Source: Myxococcaceae bacterium (GTDB lineage: Bacteria > Myxococcota > Myxococcia > Myxococcales > Myxococcaceae). From it: a stretch of 36,758 bases of DNA. The translations under genes were made by a program, and so were the position numbers. Location of the stretch: NCBI GenBank assembly GCA_003818285.1, contig RPRB01000026.1, positions 1 to 36,758 of the forward strand, given 5' to 3'. Shown one piece after another: positions 8,471 to 15,745 of this stretch. How positions within the stretch are numbered: position 1 is the first letter of the stretch; every line of letters starts with the position of its first letter. The notes under the pieces are model-generated. The model ran no database searches, had not been told where the DNA came from, and worked only from the letters and a program-made list of their open reading frames with translations.

Positions 8471-8931
8471 GGTGGATGGGCCCGCAGGACGAGCCGGTCG
8501 CCGTGCTCGCCGAGCTCGAGGAAGGAACGCTCCACGCCGCCGGCGCGGAGACGTTGCGCCGTCCCGGTGGCGATGCGGAAGACGATCTCGGTCATGGTGC
8601 GCGCCATGGCGTGCCGCTCGCCCGCGGAGGTGATGCCGAAGTACTCTCGCACGGCCGCGCTCGGGCTCGTCACCGCCCGGAGCACGATGCGCCCGTCCTC
8701 GTCGAGCACGAAGTCCTCCGTGACCGGCTGGTCGTAGATGGAGTGGTGGTACACGACGGAGAAGATTTCGCCCGGCTGGAGCCGGACACGGAGGACCGTG
8801 CCGCGCTCGGGGTTCTCGACGAGGAGCTCGCGCTCCGCCCCGCGCGCCGTGCGGGGTGGCGCCGCCGAGACGGGGCCCGCTGCCGCGACGAGGAGGGCAA
8901 CGAGCGCGAGCGTGCGGCTCCGCGGCGACAT
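8467..8931 (-). CDS. DUF1850 domain protein, exported, TRAP-associated
   Basis: 154 residues with a signal peptide (TLALVALLVAAAGPVSAAPP), then a DUF1850-like core: VLRVRLQPGEIFSVVYHHSI, YDQPVTEDFVLDEDGRIVL, and REYFGI followed by a beta-rich end. DUF1850 proteins are usually found with TAXI-type TRAP transporters, and this gene sits between the receptor (3 bases apart) and the fused permease (ATGA overlap). It probably acts in the periplasm with the transporter, but its biochemical role is not known. Confidence 0.85.
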   Translation of the reverse strand: MSPRSRTLALVALLVAAAGPVSAAPPRTARGAERELLVENPERGTVLRVRLQPGEIFSVVYHHSIYDQPVTEDFVLDEDGRIVLRAVTSPSAAVREYFGITSAGERHAMARTMTEIVFRIATGTAQRLRAGGVERSFLELGEHGDRLVLRAHPP

Positions 8932-8934
8932 GGG

Positions 8935-9879
8935 CTACTTGGGCTTGAGCCCCTTCTCCTCGAAGTACCGCTGCGCGCCCGGATGCCAGGGGATGGGCGA
9001 GCCCACCTCGTACTGCTTGGCCAGATCCAGGTTCGCCGCCTCGGAGTGGACGGCCTGCAGATCGGCCTTGTGCTCGAAGGTGGCCTTCACCACGTCGTGC
9101 ACGAGCTTCTCGTCCATCTTGGCGTTCACGATGAGGAGATTCCAGACGTCCACCGTGGTGGCCGGCTTCTCCTGGCCTGGATAGGACTTCGCCGGGATGG
9201 AGCCCTTCACGTACAGCGGACCGTACTTCTTCACCAGCGCCGGGATCGCGTCGGCGTGGTCGATGAGCTTCATCCTTTGCCCCGGGGTGGCGGCCAGGTC
9301 CGTGAGCGCCGCGGTGGGCACCCCGCCCGACCAGAAGAAGGCGTCGATCTTCCGGTCCTTGATGGCGCTGACCGACTCCGCCACGGACAGCTTCTCGCGC
9401 TTCACGTCCTTCGCCGGGTCGATGCCAAACGCCTCGAGGATGCGGATGGCGATGACCTCCGTGCCGCTGCCCGGCGCGCCGGTGGCGATGCGGCGGCCCT
9501 TCAGGTCCTGCATCTTCTCGATGCCGGTGCCCTCGATGGTGACCCACTGGCCCTTGTTGGCGTAGAGCACGGCGATGGCGCGGATGGGCTCCTTCTGCTT
9601 GAACTTGTCGACGCCGTTGTAGCCGTCGGCGGCGGTGTCGCCGAGGACGAAGGCGATGTCGGCCCGGCCGCTACCGACGAGCTTCACGTTGTCCACCGAG
9701 GCGCTCGTCACCTCGGCGGTGGCCTCGACGCCATTGAGCGACTTCGTGAGCATGTTGGCGAGGCCGCCGCCCAGGGGGTAGTAGACGCCGCCGGTGCCTC
9801 CGGTGGCGATGGAGAGGCGGGTCTGGGCGAGCGCGGGCGGGGCGGCGAGTGCGAGGGCGAGCAGCAATGTCTTCTTCAT
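8935..9879 (-). CDS. TAXI-family TRAP transporter solute receptor
   Basis: 314 residues with a cleavable signal peptide (KKTLLLALALAAPPALAQ). The hallmark TAXI region follows: LSIATGGTGGVYYPLGGGLA, then EVTSASVDNVKLVGSGRADIAFV, a hinge LKGRRIATGAPGSGTEVIA, DAFFWSGGVPTAALTDL and a C-terminal PWHPGAQRYFEEKG. It binds the substrate in the periplasm and delivers it to the fused permease encoded two genes downstream. The ATG at 9879 has GGGAGG upstream. This is the first gene of the operon; the 283 bases upstream hold its promoter, though no clear hexamers were found. Confidence 0.95.
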   Translation of the reverse strand: MKKTLLLALALAAPPALAQTRLSIATGGTGGVYYPLGGGLANMLTKSLNGVEATAEVTSASVDNVKLVGSGRADIAFVLGDTAADGYNGVDKFKQKEPIRAIAVLYANKGQWVTIEGTGIEKMQDLKGRRIATGAPGSGTEVIAIRILEAFGIDPAKDVKREKLSVAESVSAIKDRKIDAFFWSGGVPTAALTDLAATPGQRMKLIDHADAIPALVKKYGPLYVKGSIPAKSYPGQEKPATTVDVWNLLIVNAKMDEKLVHDVVKATFEHKADLQAVHSEAANLDLAKQYEVGSPIPWHPGAQRYFEEKGLKPK

Positions 9880-10077
9880 TCGGTCCTCCCGGGGACACGC
9901 CCAGTCAAGCACGCCCGCACCGCGAAGAGTCCAGGAAGAACAACCGAGTGTTTCGGGAAGGGTGTGAGGACGACCGGCGCGCTCGGATGGAGCAACCCGC
10001 TCCGGCCCCGATCGACGGGGAGGGGAGCCGCAGAAGGAAGCTCCGGCGGCTCCGCAGACCCAGCGGGCGGGGCGCGC

Positions 10078-10093
10078 ACCCCCATCGGGGGGT
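10078..10093. terminator. Short hairpin downstream of malic enzyme
   Basis: A 6-base perfect stem (ACCCCC/GGGGGT) with a 4-base loop lies about 70 bases past the malic enzyme stop and well upstream of the TAXI receptor start. No T-run follows on either strand, so termination is only a suggestion. Confidence 0.3.
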
Positions 10094-10162
10094 ACTGGCG
10101 ATAGCCCGACCGACATGCCCGGTGATCCGTTCCGGCGCGGGGGGCGCGCTCAGGTCGGTGCG

Positions 10163-11836
10163 CTACCCCGAGACGTACGTGTCGTAATGGGGGTCGTACA
10201 TTTGCCCGCGGACGTACGCGAGCAGATCGGCCGGCCGGACGATTCCGGCGAGATCGCTCCGGAACGCGACATCGGCGACGGCGGCGGCGATCCGCGCAGA
10301 CACCTCGCGGATGTTTTCGAGCGGCGGATAGAGGCTGCCCTGCGCGAGATCGGCTTCGCCGACCTGAGCGGCGAGCGTCTTCGCGGCGGCGAGAAACATC
10401 GACGTGGTGATCCGCCGCGCGCGGCTGGCGATGGCGCCCAGGCCCACTCCCGGGAAGATGTACGCGTTGTTGCCCTGTCGCGGGACGAAGGTCCTGACCC
10501 CATGGGTGACGGGGTCGAACGGGCTGCCGGAGGCGAACAGCGCCCGCCCGTCGCTCCATTGATAGGCCTGCTCTGCCGTGCATTCGGATTTCGACGTGGG
10601 ATTCGAAAGCGCGAAGACGATGGGTCGCTTGTTGAGTCGCCCCATCTCCGCGACGACCTCGCGGGTGAACGTTCCGCAGGTGGCGGCCACGCCGATGATG
10701 ACCGTCGGCTCCAGCGCTCTGACCGCCCCGAGGAAATCGGGGGTCGGCGCGTGCTCGTGGGCGTATGGACGCTTGTGCTCCGCGAGGTTGGCGCGGCCTT
10801 TCACGACGAGCCCCTGCGTGTCAGTGAGCCAGCAGCAGCCGCGCGCGGTGGGCCCCGGCACACCGGTGGCGGCCATGGCGTCGACGACCAAATCGGCGAT
10901 GCCGGTTGCGGCTTCGCCCGCGCCGCAGAAGAGGAGCCTCTGGGCCGCAAGCGTGCCCCCGGTGACGCGCAGCGCCGAGATGATGCCCGCGAGCGCGACG
11001 GCGGCCGTGCCCTGGATGTCGTCGTTGAACGTGCAGATGCGGTCGGAGTACTTCGCGAGCAAGCGGAACGCGCTGTGGTTGGCGAAGTCTTCGAACTGGA
11101 CCAGGACGCCCGGGAAGACCTCCTGCGTGGCAGCGATGAATTCCTCGACCAGCTCGTCGTAAGGTGCCCCGGTCAGCCGCGGCTGCTGCAGCCCGACGTA
11201 GAGCGGATCGCTGCGCAGCGCCTCGTTGTTGGTGCCGACGTCGAGCATCACCGGGAGGCAATGCGTTGGATGGATGCCGGCCGCGGCCGTGTAGAGCGCG
11301 AGCTTGCCGACGGGGATCCCCATGCCATTGGCGCCGAGGTCGCCCAGGCCGAGGATCCGCTCACCGTCGGTGACGACGATGATCCGCACATCGTGATAGG
11401 GCCAGTTGGCCAGCACCTTGGCGATGCGCCCGCGATCGTTGGAGCCGATGAAGAGCCCCCTGGGCCGCTGGAAGATGTGGCCGAACTGCTGGCAGGCGAG
11501 GCCGACCGTCGGCGTGTAGATGATCGGCAGCATCTCGTCCGGGTGGTCGACGAGGGTGCGAAAGAAGAGCGCCTCGTTGCGGTCGTGCAGGGCGTTCAGG
11601 TCGATGTACTTCTCGAGGTCCGACGCCTTGCGGCGGAAGTTCTCGAGCACCCGCGCCTCCTGTTGCTCCTGCGACAGCACGCTCGGAGGGAGGAGACCGC
11701 GCAGTCCCAGCGCATCACGCTCGGCCTCCGTGAATGCCATGCCCTTGTTGAGCGTCGGCTCGCGCAGCAGAGACACGCCGTGCGGCAGCCACGCCGGCGC
11801 CCCGGCGGGCGCGTGGCCTGTGAGTGGGTCGTTCAT
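10163..11836 (-). CDS. maeA: NAD-dependent malic enzyme (oxaloacetate-decarboxylating malate dehydrogenase)
   Basis: 557 residues, the full length of the large SfcA/MaeA-type malic enzymes, which convert malate to pyruvate and CO2. Conserved blocks are present in order: ALFFRTLVDHPDEMLPIIYTPTVG with the catalytic Tyr, GLGDLGANGMGIPVGKLALY with the catalytic Lys, QFEDFANHSAF, the metal-binding FNDDIQGTAAVALAG, the nucleotide fold LLFCGAGEAATGIADL, FALSNPTSKSECTAEQAY and GNNAYIFPGVGLGA. The ATG at 11836 has GGAGGAG eight bases upstream; longer starts have no support. It appears to be its own unit. Its product pyruvate could link to the neighbouring organic-acid import and aldolase genes, but that is inference. 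Confidence 0.95.
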   Translation of the reverse strand: MNDPLTGHAPAGAPAWLPHGVSLLREPTLNKGMAFTEAERDALGLRGLLPPSVLSQEQQEARVLENFRRKASDLEKYIDLNALHDRNEALFFRTLVDHPDEMLPIIYTPTVGLACQQFGHIFQRPRGLFIGSNDRGRIAKVLANWPYHDVRIIVVTDGERILGLGDLGANGMGIPVGKLALYTAAAGIHPTHCLPVMLDVGTNNEALRSDPLYVGLQQPRLTGAPYDELVEEFIAATQEVFPGVLVQFEDFANHSAFRLLAKYSDRICTFNDDIQGTAAVALAGIISALRVTGGTLAAQRLLFCGAGEAATGIADLVVDAMAATGVPGPTARGCCWLTDTQGLVVKGRANLAEHKRPYAHEHAPTPDFLGAVRALEPTVIIGVAATCGTFTREVVAEMGRLNKRPIVFALSNPTSKSECTAEQAYQWSDGRALFASGSPFDPVTHGVRTFVPRQGNNAYIFPGVGLGAIASRARRITTSMFLAAAKTLAAQVGEADLAQGSLYPPLENIREVSARIAAAVADVAFRSDLAGIVRPADLLAYVRGQMYDPHYDTYVSG

Positions 11837-11965
11837 GTCCGTCTCCTCCAAGGCGCCTTCGAGCGGGGGCCGCCGACGCGCGCGGGCCGCGCGAGAGGGT
11901 GGTCGGGTCCTCATAGTCAAACTCGAAGCGCCAGTCCAAGCAACCAAGGAGCAACCGTGTGCCGC

Positions 11966-11994
11966 GCTCCCCGACGGCCCCTTCGGCGGGGAGC
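11966..11994. terminator. GC-rich hairpin, possible terminator of the thioesterase unit
   Basis: A perfect 8-base stem (GCTCCCCG/CGGGGAGC) with a 13-base loop lies 11 bases beyond the stop of the DUF1801 remnant on the - strand and upstream of the malic enzyme gene. No T-run follows, so it would be an atypical terminator. Confidence 0.4.
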
Positions 11995-12004
11995 CCTGCC
12001 GGCG

Positions 12005-12258
12005 CTACCAGGCCCAGCCGGGCAAGGCGGCCGCCTGCTGGAGCCACGTCGCCAACTGCGTCTCGTCGAGCTGGTCATCCTCGTGGATGTCGAGGTAGCG
12101 CACTTCCTTGTGCTTGGACTCGCCGGGGGGACAGGACGCAGCGATGTGCCTCGGAAGAAAGCCACCTTGACGTAGTTCGTGAAGGTATGGAGGTTGAGGA
12201 ACCAGCCCTGACCGGGCCCGTGCAGGGCGTGTGGCGCAGCCGGAAGAGTTTGGCGCAT
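12005..12258 (-). pseudogene. Frameshifted C-terminal part of a DUF1801 protein
   Basis: Two frames together match the C-terminal half of DUF1801 proteins. The first, from 12258, reads FTNYVKVAFFRGTSLRPVPP. The second continues as GESKHKEVRYLDIHEDDQLD and ends LPGWAW before TAG at 12005. The switch falls at a run of six G/C bases (12125-12130), where one extra base would restore a single frame. The N-terminal half of the domain is missing, so this is probably a remnant even if the shift is a sequence error. Its first ATG overlaps the thioesterase stop (TGATG). Confidence 0.75.
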
Positions 12259-12737
12259 CAGCCTGAAATCCCCCTACCGGTCACCGTCATCATTGTCGCC
12301 AGCATGATTGCGATGGCTTTCGGCCCGTCCTCGGTTTCTGCGACCACGTCACCCGTGGCGACCGTCAGCATCCGACCAGGCTTTGTCACCCGCCCGTACG
12401 CGAAGAATCTGCGACCAGCGGCGGGCGCGAGAAAGTTGACTTTGTACTCCGCCGTCAAAACGGCGGCGTCCACAGGCATCAGCGTATGTGCGGCGTAGCC
12501 GCATGCGCTGTCAACGATGGCCGTGATGATCGCCGCGTGGAGGTACCCGTGTTGCTGCGTAAGGTCCTCTCGAAACGGCAGCTCGATGACGACCTCGCCT
12601 GGCGATACTGAAGTCAGCTCTGCGCCGATCGTGTTCATGACGCGCTGGCGTGCGAAGCTGGCGCGAATGCGCTGCTCGAAGCCGGTGTCAGCTGGCGTGA
12701 ATACCTGCGGCCTCAACGGTGTCCTGGCAACGCTCAT
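12258..12737 (-). CDS. PaaI/YiiD-type hotdog-fold thioesterase
   Basis: 159 residues with the hotdog thioesterase pattern: a long N-terminal helix (FEQRIRASFARQRVMNTIGA), then LTQQHGYLHAAIITAIVDSA, where His-Gly and the later Asp sit at the active-site positions of the PaaI family, followed by strands LTAEYKVNFLAPAAGRRFFA and a TGDVVAETEDGPKAIAIML core. Such enzymes hydrolyse acyl-CoA thioesters in the cytoplasm; the acyl group is unknown. The ATG at 12737 has GGAG eight bases upstream, and an in-frame start at 13007 would overlap the ferritin-like gene. A DUF1801 remnant follows it immediately. Confidence 0.88.
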   Translation of the reverse strand: MSVARTPLRPQVFTPADTGFEQRIRASFARQRVMNTIGAELTSVSPGEVVIELPFREDLTQQHGYLHAAIITAIVDSACGYAAHTLMPVDAAVLTAEYKVNFLAPAAGRRFFAYGRVTKPGRMLTVATGDVVAETEDGPKAIAIMLATMMTVTGRGISG

Positions 12738-12830
12738 CGCAGTGCTCCGGCCCGAAGGAGTTCGGTTCGATCGAAGTGTAACCGAACCTGATCGGTCTCC
12801 ACTCCCTCGCGACCTGCGAAGCCACCGCAT

Positions 12831-13037
12831 CGCCTCGCCGAGGGGACGGTGAAGAACCACACCTCGAGCATCCTGGCCAAGCTGGGAGCGCGCGACCGTA
12901 CACGCGCGGTGCTCAAGGCCATCGAGCTGGGGTATCTGCCCAGAGAGATCTTCGAGCCGCGCTCCGTCGGCGCGCTCCCAGCCGAGGAGGGACCACCTCC
13001 TCAGCACCCGGGGAAGCAGGCGGTGCCCATCCGCTGA
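12831..13037 (+). pseudogene. Orphan LuxR/NarL helix-turn-helix C-terminus
   Basis: In frame upstream of a GTG at 12849 the sequence reads HRLAEGTVKNHTSSILAKLG, followed by ARDRTRAVLKAIELGYL. This is the second half of a NarL/LuxR DNA-binding domain with a well-kept recognition helix. The scaffold helix and the receiver or sensor part are missing, because the upstream sequence becomes the thioesterase promoter on the other strand. The frame then runs on to a TGA at 13035-13037, overlapping the 3' end of the ferritin-like gene. A 62-residue product from the GTG could be made, but it would lack a full helix-turn-helix, so I call it a remnant. Confidence 0.7.
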
Positions 13038-13654
13038 GCGGCCTGTGTTCGGGCGGCGGCGGCGATCTCGAGAACCTTGGCCACTGCGTTCCGCGCCGCG
13101 TGCTGAAGCTCTGGCGTGGTCGCATACTTGGCCAGCAGCCGATGGCCGAGTTCCTGGTGTGCGCGCTCGTCGGGCTGGATGTACTCGCGATAGATCCGGA
13201 CCGTCTCGGCGTCGCCGCGCCGGTCACAGAAGGTCATGAAGTTCTCGTTGACCGCATAGGCGATGGACTCCAGCGTGAACAGCCCCGCGGCGATTCGCTC
13301 CACCGTGGTGGAAAGGCCCTTCAGGTACTGAAAGAGCGGGCTTTCACCCGGGGTCCGGAAGCCGGCGACGTCGAAACCGAGGGCCGAGAGGCGTTCGGCG
13401 ACGAGTTGAAAGTGCCCGGCCTCATCTCCGGCCTGTCGAGCGAACGCGAGCTTCACCTCGATCTCCGTCGTGCTCGGCATCCACGCCGCGGCCAGCTCGC
13501 TGACGCTGATCTCGTTGGCCAGCGCAACCTGCAGCATCTTCTTCGCGTCGCCGGGCGCCCCGTCTGCCAGCGATGTCCGGCCCGCTCCGACGATAGGCGT
13601 GAGCCGCTCTGTCTTGAAGGTCTCCAGCTCCTGCACGAAGGCCATGGCGTCCAT
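13001..13654 (-). CDS. Ferritin-like di-iron protein
   Basis: 217 residues, all helical, with the metal-ligand pattern of a ferritin-like four-helix bundle: Glu48 in ALANEISVSEL, ExxH in GDEAGHFQ (Glu78/His81), Glu129 and Glu137 in TLESIAYAVNENF, and ExxH in PDERAHQELGHRL (Glu163/His166). This predicts an oxygen-reactive di-iron or di-manganese centre; the substrate is unknown. The ATG at 13654 has an AGGGAG site, and an in-frame start at 13702 would overlap the SagB gene. It lies 35 bases after the SagB-type dehydrogenase, so the two are probably co-transcribed and may act on the same compound. The ferritin-like fold is well supported, the activity is not. Confidence 0.8.
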   Translation of the reverse strand: MDAMAFVQELETFKTERLTPIVGAGRTSLADGAPGDAKKMLQVALANEISVSELAAAWMPSTTEIEVKLAFARQAGDEAGHFQLVAERLSALGFDVAGFRTPGESPLFQYLKGLSTTVERIAAGLFTLESIAYAVNENFMTFCDRRGDAETVRIYREYIQPDERAHQELGHRLLAKYATTPELQHAARNAVAKVLEIAAAARTQAAQRMGTACFPGC

Positions 13655-13689
13655 CGAGTCTCCCTCCAAGGCATCGGTCCATCCGCCAG

Positions 13690-15348
13690 TCAAGGCTGCC
13701 ACGCGTAGGGAGGCAAGGTGGTGAGCCGGACGTCCTCGACGGGTCCACCGACGGTGAAGTGATAGAGGCTCTGCCAGTCGCGCGACTTGATGCCAAACAC
13801 CTCGTGAACCGGATCGTCGAAGTAGCAGCCAATTCCGGTCGAGCGAATGCCTGCCTCCTCCGCTTCGAGGTACAGCACTTGGCCGACGAGCCCCGCTTCC
13901 CAGAAGAGGTTTCGGTAGAACGCGGCCCCATGAGCGAGCAGGCTGTCCAGGTAGTCGGCGATCATCCCCAGGCTGAAGGCCCCATCACCGGCGATGTCCT
14001 GACCACAGGAGACGCTGGCAGCCAGAGCGCGGCAGTCCCCTTCCTTGAGCAAGTACAGCGAGAGCCCGCGGGGACAGGAGGCCGGGCGCTGCCAGAGGAA
14101 ATCGGGGCCCATGATCGCTCGAAGTTCGTCCAGCTTTGCTGCATCACGGACGAGCGCGTAGAGGCCCGGAGCCAGGCCGTTCACCCGGTGCACGAAGAGA
14201 CCCAGATGGATGCGGGGGCGCCATGGGATCGCATCCCACGGTATCTGCCTTTCACCTCGCGTGGGTACGAGTCGGCCGAGCATCCGGAAGAAGGTCACCG
14301 CCGAGATCGCGGTGGATCCGTCCATGCTCACCGCGCTCCTGCGCCCCAGGATCACCCTCTCGGCCACGAATGACCCCGAGCGAACGGGTGACTCGAAGAG
14401 CTCTCCCTCGGAGGGATACCCGGAGGAATCCTCTTCGAACGCGGTCCCAGGATTCGATGTGGCACGCGCCACCTCGTCGATCACTGGCCACTCGACAGTG
14501 TGATCGGGACTCAAGACGTTTGCCGTCCCGTACCATTGGGCGGCCGCCACTTCACGGACAGCCACCTCGGGCAGGGACAGCTCCTGTGGGTCGGCCGGGG
14601 CGCGCGGCATGACCACGGCCAGGAGCTCCGGGTGCTCTCGCTCGGCACCGGGGTAGTCGGCATCACGATCGAGGCCGAGCAGCCGTGAGGCTGCCGAGTC
14701 GCTCGTGCGGTCGAGGAGGCGGAGCTTCCATCCCAGGGCAGCCGCGGCGAACCGCAGAGCCCCGAGCGCATGCCCGACATCGTGCTGGCAGTATCGGAAC
14801 GCCCGCTCGCCGTACTTCCAGGCTTCCCGCCAGAAGACGGACGTGAGGCCCACCAGGAAGGAGCTCTCGGGAAGCGAGCGGGTCAGCGCCGTCCAGACAG
14901 CTGGGGCAACCTCTGCACGACGTTCGAGGCCATGTTCCCTCGGAGCGTAGTGGTAGACGCCGGGACTCTCGTGAAGGCCATCGATCGCCGGCAGGACCGC
15001 GTATCCCTCCGTGGGGTGCAGGTTTCCGCTCGACGGATTGGCGCGCAGAGACCACCGGGTCCCCTGAGCGCTTTTCCATGCGGTCAGGGACAGAGCGTAA
15101 CGAAAGAGGATCGAGATCGAGTCGATGGCCAGCGGGGCCGGCTTCACGCTCTGGTCGACGTAGAGCTGCCAGTAGGCCAGCTCCCGACCCGACTCCGGGA
15201 GTGGGAGCCGAACCAGGGCGGCGCCGTCGTAGCGTCGGAACGGATCCGGCTGCGTGGCCCAGTCCATGTAGCCCAGCGACGCGGCGAAGCGGTGGAAGTG
15301 GTGCTTCGTCCGCTCGTGGTAGGCGACGACGATCTCTTCGGCGGACAT
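13690..15348 (-). CDS. Double-domain SagB-type (nitroreductase-fold) dehydrogenase
   Basis: 552 residues, about twice the size of a single SagB/ThcOx domain. It begins VVAYHERTKHHFHRFA, followed by DWATQPDPFRRY. The first nitroreductase-fold unit has the FMN-binding signature SLRANPSSGNLHPTEGYAVL (about residues 103-122) and CQHDVGHALGALRFAAAALG. A second unit lies in the C-terminal half, with FFRMLGRLVPTRGERQI, IHLGLFVHRVNGLAPGLYAL and FYRNLFWEAGLVGQVLYLEA. SagB-type enzymes are flavin-dependent oxidases/dehydrogenases; those in peptide-toxin clusters oxidise azolines to azoles. No cyclodehydratase (YcaO) or precursor peptide is visible here, so the substrate is unknown. It leads the ferritin-like gene. 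Confidence 0.88.
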   Translation of the reverse strand: MSAEEIVVAYHERTKHHFHRFAASLGYMDWATQPDPFRRYDGAALVRLPLPESGRELAYWQLYVDQSVKPAPLAIDSISILFRYALSLTAWKSAQGTRWSLRANPSSGNLHPTEGYAVLPAIDGLHESPGVYHYAPREHGLERRAEVAPAVWTALTRSLPESSFLVGLTSVFWREAWKYGERAFRYCQHDVGHALGALRFAAAALGWKLRLLDRTSDSAASRLLGLDRDADYPGAEREHPELLAVVMPRAPADPQELSLPEVAVREVAAAQWYGTANVLSPDHTVEWPVIDEVARATSNPGTAFEEDSSGYPSEGELFESPVRSGSFVAERVILGRRSAVSMDGSTAISAVTFFRMLGRLVPTRGERQIPWDAIPWRPRIHLGLFVHRVNGLAPGLYALVRDAAKLDELRAIMGPDFLWQRPASCPRGLSLYLLKEGDCRALAASVSCGQDIAGDGAFSLGMIADYLDSLLAHGAAFYRNLFWEAGLVGQVLYLEAEEAGIRSTGIGCYFDDPVHEVFGIKSRDWQSLYHFTVGGPVEDVRLTTLPPYAWQP

Positions 15349-15745
15349 CTCGGACCAACCCTACTCATGTTTTCGAAGGACGACGATGCGCCCCTGCTGC
15401 GGGCACCCCAGGCTCAGCGGTGCAGGCGTCAAATCAGCCTCCAAACGCGTCTAGACGGCAAGTGCTCGGGGGCGGGGCGGTGCCTCCTGGGGCAGCGGGA
15501 ACCACGACCTCGTGGGGAGCGTGTCTGAGCACTTCCATTCTTCGCCTGGCCGCCCGGACTGTGGCTCGGGGGTTAGCGGTTCAAGCCCGGCAGTGCAGGG
15601 CGTGCCGGCGCCTCTGAATCGCAGGCGTCCGTCGGACGAAGAACCTGGTCGCGGCGCGCTCTCCGTCGTCGCAACCGATCCAGTGCCGTGCGCCCAGCCG
15701 TTCTTCACAGAGAACGTCGACCTCTACGGCCGGATTCGCCGCGAC
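15349..15745. other. Gap without a gene; contains a dispersed repeat
   Basis: Between the SagB start and the amidohydrolase stop I see no gene. It contains one copy of a ~90 bp repeat (15402-15494). The remaining 15495-15745 shows nothing I can identify. Confidence 0.5.
15402..15494. repeat. Dispersed ~90 bp repeat, copy 1
   Basis: This segment begins GGCACCCCAGG and contains AATCAGCCTCCAAACGC. It recurs in the same orientation at 25375-25464 with roughly 85-90% identity by eye and one or two single-base gaps. Its ends are partly self-complementary (CCCCAGG near the start, CCTGGGG near the end), so an RNA or single strand could fold into a long imperfect hairpin. It may be a mobile repeat or the end of a lost insertion sequence; I cannot name the family. 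Confidence 0.75.

Noticed and set aside
6467-9547. A 1026-residue open frame covering the TRAP permease and extending through the TAXI gene
   Set aside because: Only the part from 8470 down has TRAP features; the upstream part is the shadow of DUF1850 and the TAXI receptor in another frame.
10115-12175. A 686-residue + strand frame opposite malic enzyme
   Set aside because: It is antisense to a clear, conserved gene and shows no domain.
15545-15600. A tRNA-His-like stretch (GGACTGTGGCTC, GGTTCAAGCC)
   Set aside because: The anticodon-stem and T-stem pairings fail in several positions and no D-arm or acceptor stem was found, so it is not a tRNA gene.
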